NCBI RefSeq assembly: GCF_001598055.1
Contig: NZ_CP014844.1
Coordinates: 2,038,967 to 2,102,966 of the forward strand
DNA from: Cupriavidus nantongensis
Lineage (GTDB): Bacteria > Pseudomonadota > Gammaproteobacteria > Burkholderiales > Burkholderiaceae
DNA: 64,000 nt
Direction: 5' to 3'
Shown: positions 15,702 through 23,956 of the stretch, piece by piece
How positions within the stretch are numbered: position 1 is the first letter of the stretch
Layout: every line of letters begins with the position of its first letter
Notes under the pieces: generated by a model
The model's database searches: none
Seen by the model: the letters and a program-made list of their open reading frames with translations, nothing else
Told to the model about the DNA's origin: nothing
Made by a program: the position numbers and the translations under genes

Positions 15702-16139
15702 ATGACCAGCCCCTTTGTCGCCCATCGAGACAAGGTTCTTGGCCACTACAGCACTGCTGCCTGGTTGCGCAGACTTGTGCTGGCCATGTGGAACGGCAAC
15801 GCATATCCAGTTGGCCTCTCCCAACTCACCAATCTTGACGACAGTCACGCAAAAGCCGTGCTGGAAATGCTGTCGTCGTATCGACAGAACGGGGAGAACG
15901 ACGCAACGTTCATGGCGCTCGCGGAAGAGTGTCGCGCGAGGCTTGAAGAGGAGGCTGCGGCTGCGCAGCGCGCGGACGAATTCGAAGCTTGGTTGCGCCA
16001 AGTTCGAAGCGAGTTGAGGACCGTCGGTCTGTCGCGCGACCTCGCTGATGATCGATATGATTGGTTCGAGGGAAAATTCAATGCTGGGCTCACCCCCGGC
16101 GATGCTGCCAGGGAGGCAGCCCGAGCAAATCTCGTTTGA
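15702..16139 (+). CDS. Hypothetical plasmid protein, 145 aa
   Basis: GAAGGAAG precedes the ATG at 15702. The first 75 residues (AAWLRRLVLAMWNGNAYPVG, then LTNLDDSHAKAVLEMLSSYR) resemble a family of unknown function that I associate with plasmids and genomic islands. The rest is a charged helix and an end that could be a helical hairpin. No function is known to me. Confidence 0.6.
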   Translation: MTSPFVAHRDKVLGHYSTAAWLRRLVLAMWNGNAYPVGLSQLTNLDDSHAKAVLEMLSSYRQNGENDATFMALAEECRARLEEEAAAAQRADEFEAWLRQVRSELRTVGLSRDLADDRYDWFEGKFNAGLTPGDAAREAARANLV

Positions 16140-16167
16140 TCGAAAACGACCAATAGGCTAGATCGCT

Positions 16168-16449
16168 ATGAAAGCTGAATTCACCGTGTTCGAGGATGCT
16201 CCCGGCTATTGGTTTGTGCCAAAGGAGGATGAAGCTGCTGCCATGGCTGAGCCGAGTCGCTTTCGGCAAGGTATCTTTCCAACAAAGATTGCGGCATGTC
16301 GTGGTGCGCTCGACCACGCCATAGGCTTGGGGGCCACCGAACTGCACTTGCACGGCATGGGCGCAACGACTGGCATCAAAAAGGAAGTCCGCGCAAAGGG
16401 ATTGAAGCCCTTTATCTATTTCCCATCCATCCACACAAAATTGGGGTAG
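16168..16449 (+). CDS. Hypothetical protein, 93 aa
   Basis: A compact alpha/beta protein with no membrane segment (KAEFTVFEDAPGYWFVPKED and on). It follows the previous gene by 28 bases. Not recognised. Confidence 0.5.
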   Translation: MKAEFTVFEDAPGYWFVPKEDEAAAMAEPSRFRQGIFPTKIAACRGALDHAIGLGATELHLHGMGATTGIKKEVRAKGLKPFIYFPSIHTKLG

Positions 16450-16513
16450 ACCGCCGGTTGACGCCAGGGAACCGGCGGCGATAGCCTTATCGCTCTTCAA
16501 GCTTTGACGGGGG

Positions 16514-16777
16514 ATGTCTATGGCTGCGAGCAACGAGTGGGAGGAAGTTCACCTGACGCCGGCCGGTTGGGTGGATGGCAGCTTCAGGTATGACAGCGGT
16601 CGCGTAGAGGAAGTCGCCGTTCCTTCGGACGCGGTGTTGACGGTCCGCCGTCGTGTCTACGTCGCATCAACCTTTTCGAAGCCGGACATCTCCGAAGAAG
16701 AGACGCGTCGAACAGACGATTCGGCGCTCATCGAAGAATTGCGCGAAAAGTTTGGCAAACCGACGTTCGGAGTCTGA
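16514..16777 (+). CDS. Hypothetical protein, 87 aa
   Basis: Beta-rich start (EWEEVHLTPAGWVDGSFRYD) and an acidic helical end. Two possible ATGs, 16514 and 16520. Not recognised; last gene before a relic IS end. Confidence 0.5.
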   Translation: MSMAASNEWEEVHLTPAGWVDGSFRYDSGRVEEVAVPSDAVLTVRRRVYVASTFSKPDISEEETRRTDDSALIEELREKFGKPTFGV

Positions 16778-16800
16778 ATGAAGTGCAAACGCCCCAAGCT

Positions 16801-16826
16801 TGAACTGACCCCGTAAAGTTGGACGG
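16801..16826. repeat. Relic end of an IS3-type element
   Basis: The stretch beginning TGAACTGACCCCGTAAAG and ending TTGGACGG has the form of the terminal repeat of many IS3-family elements. No transposase frame is left beside it. It probably marks an old insertion or excision that brought the XRE gene next to the small genes before it. Confidence 0.4.
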
Positions 16827-16938
16827 GTAAGTCAGGCTTAGGCCTCAAACCGCGTCATATTCTTCCTGGCCTCTGTGGCTCGGCATGCCAGTCACTTGAC
16901 ACTCGCGTCGTACACGGTGCCCTCGGGATGAGCCCTCT

Positions 16939-17361
16939 ATGAGCAGTCCATTCGCCAATTTTCTGCGTACGCTGCGCCAGCGCAGTGGGATGCGCCAACA
17001 CGAGCTGGCCAAGGTGCTCGGCTTCGAGCAGGCCTACATCTCTGCTATCGAACTGGGAGCGAAGCCACCAAGCGATGAATTTCTCGACAGACTCCAGAGA
17101 GGACTAGCTCTGACGGATCGAGACAACTGCGAAATGCGGGAGGCAGTAGAGAAGTCCCGGCGGCGGTTTGTGCTCCCTGCGGATGTTCCAACCGAGACAT
17201 ACCTGCTTTGTCATGAACTTTGGGCAAAGATAGACAGGTTATATCCGGCCCAAATCCGGGCATTGCGGTCACTTGTAAAGATCGATGAGCTTCTTATGGA
17301 AGAGCCGACATATGGTTCCGGGCGCGTCAAACGTCGCACATCGAACGACGACGCAGAGTAG
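16939..17361 (+). CDS. XRE-family transcription regulator
   Basis: The 140-residue protein has a clear helix-turn-helix near the N-terminus (residues about 8-62; SGMRQHELAKVLGFEQAYIS, then AIELGAKPPS). The C-terminal 75 residues are helical and may serve for dimerisation. It is flanked on both sides by IS relics and is alone in its orientation, so it may be foreign to its neighbours. Target unknown. Confidence 0.78.
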   Translation: MSSPFANFLRTLRQRSGMRQHELAKVLGFEQAYISAIELGAKPPSDEFLDRLQRGLALTDRDNCEMREAVEKSRRRFVLPADVPTETYLLCHELWAKIDRLYPAQIRALRSLVKIDELLMEEPTYGSGRVKRRTSNDDAE

Positions 17362-17610
17362 TGACCTACCCAAGGGAGAGCAATAGGCTCTACCCGTATA
17401 GGGGCACAACACTGGGGACGCCGCGCCCGCTGCACAGTAATCCACTCAATTCCGGATTTCCAGTCCAGCCACCGCGCATGTGGTCCAGCTAATTCCGGTT
17501 TCCTACAGCTCCTCACATAAAGCAGTGACCATCAGACCTCGGGACCTCGCACCATTAATAAAGTTTCTTATGGGACCAGAATACTAGTGCTCCGAGCAAG
17601 GCTCGTCATA
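17362..17610. other. Intergenic region with second relic IS end
   Basis: The segment 17450-17515 repeats, in the same orientation, the segment at 590-690 (TCCGGATTTCCAGTCCAGC, then GTCCAGCTAA, CCGGTT and CCTACA). No gene is supported. The two relics bracket the mobilisation region and the first accessory block, as if that block had once been framed by two copies of an IS21-like element. Confidence 0.4.
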
Positions 17611-18120
17611 TCAGTGAGATGACGTCCGACGGATGAATTGGAGGATGCCCCGCCAGATCTTTCGGGCGTCTGAGTTGGCCGGCAAAGGGAACAAGAATCC
17701 CCCCAACACTGAAATAGCTGAGAAATAGCACATCAACCACGTAGTTGGGGAAGGACTCAGGTGATACGCACCGATAGCGATGAGCGCTAGCACGGCGCTG
17801 GCTGTCGGCCCCCCCAATGTGACAAGCCATTGCGCCGGGCGAGACAACGCAGGGCGATCTGCCTGGATACTAGCCCCACCGTACGGCGTAAGACCGAACA
17901 TCACACGGCGGACCAGTTTGCCTCGAAAGGACATCAGAACCGGGCTGCCAAAACGCACACCGATCATCCGGCCCCCTAGCGCGAGGGACATGGAGCAGTG
18001 GCCTAACTCATGCACGACCATATCGAGATAGACCCATCCATAGACGCGCGGAACATCTGCCGGCGTCACCCAATTTGCCACCATATTCCACGCGTCGAGA
18101 GAGAAGAATGGAGGGGTCAT
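17611..18120 (-). CDS. M50-like membrane metalloprotease
   Basis: From the ATG at 18120 (AAAGG nine bases upstream) the protein has 169 residues. HELGH (in MVVHELGHCSMSLALGG) is the zinc motif of M50 proteases, placed at the edge of the first hydrophobic part, as in site-2 proteases. Further hydrophobic segments follow (QWLVTLGGPTASAVLALIAIG with the expected GGP, and LMCYFSAISVLGGFLFPLPA). There is no PDZ domain. This resembles the short stand-alone M50 proteins that cut membrane-bound substrates. Its substrate is unknown; the regulators nearby are candidates. Confidence 0.75.
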   Translation of the reverse strand: MTPPFFSLDAWNMVANWVTPADVPRVYGWVYLDMVVHELGHCSMSLALGGRMIGVRFGSPVLMSFRGKLVRRVMFGLTPYGGASIQADRPALSRPAQWLVTLGGPTASAVLALIAIGAYHLSPSPTTWLMCYFSAISVLGGFLFPLPANSDARKIWRGILQFIRRTSSH

Positions 18121-18224
18121 GACTGGTGCCTTTCGAGCAATCGGATGCGCGCGTTCCCCACTTCGCCACATGCCTGTTCGTATGCTAGTAGGGCGGCCGC
18201 GATTGATCGGTGTCCCGGCATGAT

Positions 18225-18857
18225 CTAGGGCACCAGATTGACTTTGAGTTCTAGCATATGCTCGTCAGTGCCTGGCCGCTTGTTGTACAGCTTGCGAGCA
18301 AACGTAAGACGCCCCTGAGGCCCCTGTCGTGGGACCGGAGTTGTAGCGAGTTTGTCTAGTACCGCTAGAGTGACGCCCATCTCCTCCCATTCTGCTTCGG
18401 TGTGTACCCAGGCCTTCATGGCGTCGGTATAGCCCCGGGACTGAAGTGCTTTCAGAGCGGCGCTGACTTCCGCTGGGACGCCGAACACGGCAGCATTGTT
18501 CGACGCCTGATAGAACGGTGCATCCGGCCAGGCGTCACCAACCAACCGGACGAGCAATCTGATGATGAAGGGATGCCGCCAGTGGTCCTGCTTGAGCGGG
18601 GATTCAATGCGAAAAATTTCCGGTCCGGGCGCGACCGGCAGATAGCCCGGTAACTTCCGTAGCGGTTCACGAGGGTGCGGCGCATGCATCGACTGGTATT
18701 GCATGGCGAACCCCGAGTCGATTTGCGTGCCGGGCCCACATTGATACGGCCCGGGTTCACGCAACCCCGCTTTAACGAGTTGTGAGAGTGCAAGCTGCTC
18801 CCCGATCACAAGTCGTGGATCGCGGATGTCGACAGTGAAGACATTAGTGTTCTGCAT
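18225..18857 (-). CDS. Hypothetical protein, 210 aa
   Basis: The start at 18857 (MQNTNVFTVDIRDPR) is preferred because a longer version would overlap the next gene. The protein is soluble and has no recognised motif; EVSAALKALQSRGYTDAMKA and the basic end (RLTFARKLYNKRPGTDEHML) are the most ordered parts. It may be cotranscribed with the small membrane protein coded just upstream. Confidence 0.55.
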   Translation of the reverse strand: MQNTNVFTVDIRDPRLVIGEQLALSQLVKAGLREPGPYQCGPGTQIDSGFAMQYQSMHAPHPREPLRKLPGYLPVAPGPEIFRIESPLKQDHWRHPFIIRLLVRLVGDAWPDAPFYQASNNAAVFGVPAEVSAALKALQSRGYTDAMKAWVHTEAEWEEMGVTLAVLDKLATTPVPRQGPQGRLTFARKLYNKRPGTDEHMLELKVNLVP

Positions 18858-18901
18858 GCTAACCTGCGCGAGAGCTTTTTGGTTGGATTTTTCGGATTGA
18901 G

Positions 18902-19129
18902 TCAGCCCGATTTCCGTGTCATGGACGGTTCCTCTTGGCACCCTTGTCCCAGGCCACAGAAGAAGGCTGCAACGCCGGCGGCCACCGGGCGTGCCACCTC
19001 GGACGAGACGCCGATCATTTTGCAGATTCCCATTGCCAAGATCCCGCCCGCGAGGCCTGCGGAAATCTTGACGATAGGATGCGCGTTGCCGGCCTGTGCC
19101 TTCAGTTCATTCTTGACCCAACTTATCAT
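18902..19129 (-). CDS. Small membrane protein, 75 aa
   Basis: Two hydrophobic segments (IVKISAGLAGGILAMGICKM and ARPVAAGVAAFFCGLG) connected by a short loop. Not recognised. A repeated intergenic element lies 26 bases before its start. Confidence 0.5.
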   Translation of the reverse strand: MISWVKNELKAQAGNAHPIVKISAGLAGGILAMGICKMIGVSSEVARPVAAGVAAFFCGLGQGCQEEPSMTRKSG

Positions 19130-19154
19130 TCTGCGGTCGTCTGTGAACGGCTGC

Positions 19155-19205
19155 CGGCCGGTGCGGGGCGCCTGGCGCGCCAGTTATGCCCCAAGGGGCG
19201 TTTTT
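19155..19205. repeat. Intergenic repeat D, copy 1
   Basis: GGCCGGTGCGGGGCGCC, the palindrome CTGGCGCGCCAG and GCCCCAAGGGGCGTTTT occur in a row. The same order recurs at 23452-23501 and, shortened, at 23776-23828. Read rightwards, the last part is a short terminator-like hairpin; read leftwards, the element lies just before the start of the small membrane protein gene. Confidence 0.6.
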
Positions 19206-19217
19206 CGTTTTACGGCT

Positions 19218-19520
19218 TCACTGGCACCTGCGCACAGGGTTGAGCGAGCCATCAGGGTTGGCCGGTCGCGGCCTGTACCTCAATTCCTCGTCCTCAGCCT
19301 TCGGAAAATTGTAGGCCGTACCACTGACGCACAGGGCTGGCTCCCCCGCCTCGTCAACGCCAACGTAGAGGGCCTTGCTTTCAGCGATTCCCGGGTAAGC
19401 GGACGCAGTATGCGGGCGTTGGTACAGGCTGAAACAGACGACGGCCGCCGCGCAGGCGACCGTAAGTGCAAGACCCGAGACGGAGACGGCAAGATGGTTG
19501 ATTGCTCTCGTGTGTTCCAT
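19218..19520 (-). CDS. Single-pass membrane protein, 100 aa
   Basis: A hydrophobic segment at residues about 9-32 (LAVSVSGLALTVACAAAVVC) follows a short N-terminus, and the rest is probably outside the membrane. Not recognised. Confidence 0.5.
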   Translation of the reverse strand: MEHTRAINHLAVSVSGLALTVACAAAVVCFSLYQRPHTASAYPGIAESKALYVGVDEAGEPALCVSGTAYNFPKAEDEELRYRPRPANPDGSLNPVRRCQ

Positions 19521-19585
19521 ATTTCAGGGAGCGTTTTCCTTAATGAGCCGCCTCGCGGGCGGCAACTATGCTGCAATTTCGGGGA

Positions 19586-20044
19586 TCAGATCAATGCTCT
19601 GGCCACCGCTGCCGCCGTCGCTTGCAGTTCCTTATCGCCAGCCGTCGCAAACCGTGCGCCAGTTGTGGTGCCGGCGACAAAGGCCCGCAGTTCATCCGGA
19701 CTCATGCCGGCAGCGCGCTCGATCACGGCATGCGCCAAGTCGGCCGAAGCCATCGCCCACACCGGGTCCGCGTTGGCCAGCATGTCTTTCACTTGCGCCG
19801 CAATCTTCATGGTGGCGAGCTTCTTTTGTAGCTCGGGAATATGCTCTTCGGCCTGCTGTTGCACACCGAAAGCCGCGCCCATCGGAAACTCGCCCTTGGC
19901 GGACTTGAGCACCACCTGGAAATCATTGGCGCTTCCCGGCCGGACGACAAACTCACCAAACTCTGTCCTGGGAATCTGGACAATTCTCGCATCGCCCTGA
20001 AGGTAAATGTTCTTGGGGGTTGCTTCCACAATGCGGTACGACAT
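19586..20044 (-). CDS. Hypothetical protein, 152 aa
   Basis: A GAGAGAAAG ribosome site precedes the ATG. The protein starts with a small beta-rich part (RIVEATPKNIYLQGDARIVQ) and continues as helices (EEHIPELQKKLATMKIAAQV). The IS21 element inserted just upstream, at about 20069, has cut the gene off from its former upstream sequence. Not recognised. Confidence 0.55.
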   Translation of the reverse strand: MSYRIVEATPKNIYLQGDARIVQIPRTEFGEFVVRPGSANDFQVVLKSAKGEFPMGAAFGVQQQAEEHIPELQKKLATMKIAAQVKDMLANADPVWAMASADLAHAVIERAAGMSPDELRAFVAGTTTGARFATAGDKELQATAAAVARALI

Positions 20045-20126
20045 TGCTTTCTCTCGTCCGGCGCCCGGTGTTGACGGCGGTGTAAAAGCGACAGTAAATG
20101 GCGGCGTATGGTTGGGTCAGAAGGTC

Positions 20127-20160
20127 AACAGCAAGGGGCCGCATGCGGCCCCTTGCTGTT
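20127..20160. terminator. Perfect 34-base palindrome at the 3' end of the IS21 genes
   Basis: Two 17-base arms, AACAGCAAGGGGCCGCA and its exact complement, meet without a loop. It lies between the last IS21 gene and the IS end. It probably folds as a strong hairpin that stops transcription from either side. Confidence 0.5.
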
Positions 20161-20178
20161 TGGGTTGGATGGTGCAGG

Positions 20179-20385
20179 CTAGAACGGATCGTCGAGGCTT
20201 TTCTCGGGGGGCGAGCGCTGCTCACGCAGCAGGTCATGCAGTGCGAGCTGGTAGTGCGCGCAGATTCGCTCGCGTAGATCGTCGATGAGTTCGACGACGG
20301 CGAGGGCCTGTTCTGGGGACCAGTTGTCTGGGATCAGGAAGTCCAGCCCGTTGGTGATTCCTGAAGGCAGGTGCAGATGCGTCAT
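20179..20385 (-). CDS. Small accessory protein of IS21 element, 68 aa
   Basis: It overlaps the end of istB by four bases (ATGA) and is mostly helical (SPEQALAVVELIDDLRERIC). Some IS21 relatives carry such a small third frame; its role is not known. Confidence 0.6.
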   Translation of the reverse strand: MTHLHLPSGITNGLDFLIPDNWSPEQALAVVELIDDLRERICAHYQLALHDLLREQRSPPEKSLDDPF

Positions 20386-21155
20386 GATGGCTTTTTCTCC
20401 GCCCGGGCCACGCTGCGTTTCTTTGCTCGCTGATCGGCCCGCTCACGCGCTTCCTTGACGCGATACGACTCGCCCTCGATCGCGATGACTTCGGCACGAT
20501 GCACCAGTCGGTCAACCAGCGAGACGACGCAGGCGGCGTTCGGGAACACCTCCGACCATTCGGCGAATGGTCTGTTTGTTGTAACCACCGTACTGGTGGC
20601 GCCATATCGGCGACTGATGAGCTCGAACAGCAGATCGGCATGTCGGTTCGAGTACGACAGGTAGCCGACCTCGTCGATGACCAGAACGTCCGGCGAGGCA
20701 TAGCGGTGCAGGCGTCGACGCAAGGCCGAATCGCTGTCGAGGGCGGCCAGCTCGCCGAGCATCTGGCCGGCGGTGGTGAACAGCGCTGTGTGCCCTTGGA
20801 CGAGCGCCTGATAGGCCAGATTCAGCGCCAGGGTCGATTTGCCGACGCCGTTCGGGCCGATCAGCACGACGTTGGCCGAGTCCTTGACGAACTCCAGCGA
20901 CATCAATTCTTCGACGGCGGCCCGGTCGCAGCGCGTCGGCCAGGCCCAGTCGAAGTCGCACAAGGGCTTGAAGTTGCCCAGTCGGGCATCCCGGATGCGT
21001 CGCTCCAGCGAGCGGCGCGAGCGCTCCTCTTCTTCCCATTGCAGCAGCGGCGCCACCCAGCCGGCGTCGGCGACCTCCGGCCAGTGTGCCAGTAGCCCAT
21101 GCAGGCGCAAGGCGTTCGCACGGCTTTGCAGGTTCTCAGGCGTGTTCATTGGCAT
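20382..21155 (-). CDS. istB: IS21 helper ATPase IstB
   Basis: The 257-residue AAA+ protein has the Walker A motif [11 protein letters not shown] and Walker [11 protein letters not shown], with the usual IstB start ([13 protein letters not shown] and on). IstB controls target choice and activates the IstA transposase. It overlaps istA by 20 bases. The reading frame appears intact, so the IS may be active. Confidence 0.92.
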   Translation of the reverse strand: MPMNTPENLQSRANALRLHGLLAHWPEVADAGWVAPLLQWEEEERSRRSLERRIRDARLGNFKPLCDFDWAWPTRCDRAAVEELMSLEFVKDSANVVLIGPNGVGKSTLALNLAYQALVQGHTALFTTAGQMLGELAALDSDSALRRRLHRYASPDVLVIDEVGYLSYSNRHADLLFELISRRYGATSTVVTTNRPFAEWSEVFPNAACVVSLVDRLVHRAEVIAIEGESYRVKEARERADQRAKKRSVARAEKKPS

Positions 21156-22638
21156 CTCCCGTGAGCTGATCGTAGATGTCGAGGCGGTGGGGTATCACCA
21201 GCTTGTCCTTGTGCCGGACGTGTTCAGGTAGATGGATACCCACGGGCGGCGGTGCCTGGCGCGCCTCGCGCCGGCGCTCCAGCGCCAGGCGCACCGGATT
21301 CTGGTGAGGCGCCGCATCGCTGGCGAGGATTTCCTCGATCGCCGCTTGCAATTCAGCGGCGCCATAGCGGTCGAGCAGCCGCAGCAGGTGGGTGGTGATG
21401 TTGCCCAGATTGCCGCCCCGTTCCGCTGCGCGCTGCAGCAGCGCCTGGCTGGCCGGCGCCGCCCGAGCCAGATGGTCAAGTCCGCGATGGTGGCGGGCTT
21501 CGCGTTTGCGTTCGACCAAGGCATTGATGTGCGCGGCAATCTCTATCTGCGCGCCGCGATCGTAACTGCGCTCATGAGTGGCGAGCAGTTCCGTGCCATC
21601 GAGGATGCGTACCTGCCGGGGACTGGCCCGCACCGTGAGCGTGCGTCGCACATGCGTATGCGGGATCGTGTAGTCATTCAGATCGAAGCGCACATACGGT
21701 GTCTTGCCGACCTTGACAGCCAGTTGCAGTTCGCATGGATAGGGATTCTCCGGCAAGGCGAGCAGGCTGGGCTGCTCGCGGGAGAACGCCTCGCGTACGC
21801 TGATCGTCGGTTCTTCCCGGCAGGGACGATCGGCCGCAAGTCCCGCACACCAATGGGCGGCTTGGGCGTTGAGCTCATCGAGGTCGGTCACGGTGCGTCC
21901 GGCGAAGAAGCTCTCGCGTACATAGCGGATGGCGCGCTCGACGCGCCCCTTCTCGTTGCCACGGGCGACGGCAACCGGCCGGGGCTCGTAGCGGTGATGC
22001 GCCGCGAACGCGAGCAGTGTCGGATGGAAACGGATCGCATCGCCCTGGCGTTCCAGCACGGCACTCTTCAGGTTGTCGTAGAGCAGGACCCTGGGAAGGC
22101 CGGACCAGGCTTCGAAGGCACCGGCATGGCCGGCCAGGAAGCTGTCCATGCGTGCATCAAGGTAGAAGCGCAGATAGATCTGCCGCGACCATGACAGCAC
22201 CATCACGAAGGCCATCAGCGGCCGGCGTGCGCGGCCGATCTGCAGATGGCCGAAGTGACCCCAATCGACTTGCCCTTGTTCGCCCGGCAAGGTACGCAGA
22301 CGCAGATAGGCTTCCGGCTGTGGGCGCGGCCGGTGCAGCGCGATCATGTGCCGGAAGTGGTGCTGGCTCCCGCGGTAGCCGCGTTCGGTCACCATCGCAT
22401 ACAGGCGGCTGGCCGTGAGCGACGGGAACTTCTTCAACGTCTCATGGATGAATGGCAGGTAGGCGTCGATCTGCGACGGCCGCTGCACGCTGCCAATCCT
22501 GGGCAGGCCGGCCTGCGCCAGCACACGCTGGACGGTGTCGCGGTGCACATGCAACTGGCGCGCGATGGTGCCGGCGCGCCATTTCTCGACGTGGTAGTAA
22601 CGCAGGATCTGGGCTTCAAGTTCTACTCCAATGGTCAT
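21136..22638 (-). CDS. istA: IS21 transposase IstA
   Basis: The 500-residue protein has an N-terminal helix-turn-helix ([20 protein letters not shown]) and an integrase-type catalytic core: Asp in GQVDWGHFG, Asp in [10 protein letters not shown] and Glu in [16 protein letters not shown]-terminal beta-rich domain follows. The reading frame is intact. Confidence 0.93.
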   Translation of the reverse strand: MTIGVELEAQILRYYHVEKWRAGTIARQLHVHRDTVQRVLAQAGLPRIGSVQRPSQIDAYLPFIHETLKKFPSLTASRLYAMVTERGYRGSQHHFRHMIALHRPRPQPEAYLRLRTLPGEQGQVDWGHFGHLQIGRARRPLMAFVMVLSWSRQIYLRFYLDARMDSFLAGHAGAFEAWSGLPRVLLYDNLKSAVLERQGDAIRFHPTLLAFAAHHRYEPRPVAVARGNEKGRVERAIRYVRESFFAGRTVTDLDELNAQAAHWCAGLAADRPCREEPTISVREAFSREQPSLLALPENPYPCELQLAVKVGKTPYVRFDLNDYTIPHTHVRRTLTVRASPRQVRILDGTELLATHERSYDRGAQIEIAAHINALVERKREARHHRGLDHLARAAPASQALLQRAAERGGNLGNITTHLLRLLDRYGAAELQAAIEEILASDAAPHQNPVRLALERRREARQAPPPVGIHLPEHVRHKDKLVIPHRLDIYDQLTGDANEHA

Positions 22639-23075
22639 GGGTCGTGTCCTGTGCGGTCAGTCGTACGAACATCACGGAAGACCCGACGACGCAGTGGTCC
22701 GAGGCGGACAAAGCCCGAATATGTGCAACGGCAGAAGTGGCAATGCTCAGGCACCGGTGTTGAGGCGCCAGCGGGCGCCGGTGCTCTGGCCGGCGTCGTC
22801 AAGGTCAGCGGCAGTAGAGCATCGGCGGCCTGCGCGGCGGAACCCTGATGCGTCACTTTCTTTTGGCGACAGCGGTAGCGGCGCATCCGCTCCGCGTGCG
22901 CCAAGCGGCCGCGGCGGCTGCGTTGATAGCGCTGAGCGGCCTCGCGCAGGCTGGCGCGACGCGCTGCTTGCGAGCAGCCGCCATTGCAGTAGATCTGACC
23001 GCGGTCGCAGCGGCGGCAAACAACGACCTGCGCCCGGCAATGGGCGCACACAAAGAGGCGGCCCGTGGCCGGCAT
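22635..23075 (-). CDS. IS21-associated zinc-finger protein
   Basis: From the ATG at 23075 the protein has 146 residues. It starts with [20 protein letters not shown], then [12 protein letters not shown]: four CxxC-like pairs that can bind zinc. A basic helix follows ([19 protein letters not shown]). Similar frames lie upstream of istA in some IS21 relatives. It overlaps istA by four bases. The role is probably regulation or DNA binding. Confidence 0.7.
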   Translation of the reverse strand: MPATGRLFVCAHCRAQVVVCRRCDRGQIYCNGGCSQAARRASLREAAQRYQRSRRGRLAHAERMRRYRCRQKKVTHQGSAAQAADALLPLTLTTPARAPAPAGASTPVPEHCHFCRCTYSGFVRLGPLRRRVFRDVRTTDRTGHDP

Positions 23076-23255
23076 CGGCGATCCCCCAGTCATGCCGAAA
23101 CGGCCTCGACGGGATGGACGAGCCGTGCCATACTGGCTCGGCACGCGCGCCCTTGGCACGAGTGGGGCACGACATCGGGATGAACTTGGCGGTTTGGACC
23201 GGTGTCGTGCCTGTTTCTTTTCGGCGGTAAAGCCAACCTTTTTACCGCATCCCCA

Positions 23256-23533
23256 CTGCGACGTCACCACCTTGCGGAATGCCCATCACCGGGCGCGTCT
23301 GCACTCGCCCTACGGGCTCGCTCCGACGCGCCCGGTGGCCACCTTCAATATCGAATCAGAAGACCTCGAGACAATCCTGCAATGCAGGAGTTGCTCCGCA
23401 TCTTTAAGCCGCGCCGCCGTTTAGTGCCGGTTTTAGACAGCCATTCACACCCGGCCGGTGCGGGGCGCCTGGGGCGCCAGTCATGCCCCAAGGGGCGTTT
23501 TCTACCGCGTTGCCGTGGACCTGGGCCGGTGCG
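23256..23533. other. Intergenic region with inverted repeat and repeat D
   Basis: No gene is supported. A 13-base inverted repeat CACCGGGCGCGTC (23287-23299) / GACGCGCCCGGTG (23325-23337) surrounds a 25-base loop. Repeat D copy 2 lies at 23452-23501. Before the IS21 insertion this segment probably lay upstream of the gene at 19586-20044. Confidence 0.45.
23452..23501. repeat. Intergenic repeat D, copy 2
   Basis: Same succession as copy 1: GGCCGGTGCGGGGCGCC, a GGGGCGCCAG hairpin part and GCCCCAAGGGGCGTTTT. Over about 50 bases the two copies differ at only a few places. Confidence 0.6.
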
Positions 23534-23746
23534 TCAGAATGACCACAGGCCAAGTTGCTTCGCCAAATAGAGGGGATCGTCTTTCAACACCAGGAACGGC
23601 GTATCAGGCAAGCCGCCTGGAGCTTGCCGGACATAGAGTGCGCTGCCGCCTTCCGGCATGCCCCGGATTGCCCTGATGTCACTGCGGCGAATAAAGTGGT
23701 TCAGCTTGCCGTCGGTGATGCGGACCATTTGCTCGCTGTCTTCCAT
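23534..23746 (-). CDS. Small hypothetical protein, 70 aa
   Basis: The start at 23746 (MEDSEQMVRITDGKLNHF) is preferred; the longer frame is Arg/Pro-rich and covers repeat D copy 3. The protein looks like a small beta-rich domain (RGMPEGGSALYVRQAPGGLP). Not recognised. Confidence 0.5.
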   Translation of the reverse strand: MEDSEQMVRITDGKLNHFIRRSDIRAIRGMPEGGSALYVRQAPGGLPDTPFLVLKDDPLYLAKQLGLWSF

Positions 23747-23775
23747 ATCCTTTGCTCTCGTTTGATAGCCCGGCC

Positions 23776-23828
23776 CGGGCCGGTGCGGGGCGCTCGCGCG
23801 CCTGGTTCTTCCTGTTGGAGGCGTTTTC
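23776..23828. repeat. Intergenic repeat D, copy 3 (shortened)
   Basis: GGGCCGGTGCGGGGCGC matches copies 1 and 2, then the copy departs and ends in GGAGGCGTTTT. It lies 30 bases before the start of the 70-residue gene, about as far as copy 1 lies from its gene. Confidence 0.5.
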
Positions 23829-23956
23829 ACACCAAGCCAAGTTTCCACGCATCGGGCCGGAGCGGGTGGGTGCGTCGACTGGCATCGAAGTCGGGGGTTC
23901 AATCCCGGACGCAGCAGCTCATCTGGTCTTTGTTCATCTGCTTTTCTTTGCCAAAT

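Larger units (their letters stand above)
20069..23255 (-). mobile_element. IS21-family insertion sequence, about 3.19 kb
   Basis: The element holds istA and istB plus two accessory genes. The left end reads TGTTGACGGCGGTGTAAAAG, the right end, read inwards, TGGGGATGCGGTAAAAAGG. Both continue into a second repeat of the type TTTACCGCCG, as expected for IS21 ends with multiple repeats. No clear target duplication was found, so the exact outer bases are uncertain by some bases. Confidence 0.65.

Noticed and set aside
21232..22194. Rightward frame of 320 residues
   Set aside because: It is the mirror frame of istA, a GC-rich gene, and shows no motif of its own.
20060..23337. Target duplication of the IS21 element (GCGCCCGG on both sides)
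   Set aside because: The right-hand match lies well outside the terminal repeat and belongs to a separate inverted repeat, so it is not a duplication.
23855..23930. Normal tRNA gene
   Set aside because: A T-arm-like hairpin and short acceptor stem are present, but there is no anticodon arm and no CCA end; kept only as a low-interest observation.
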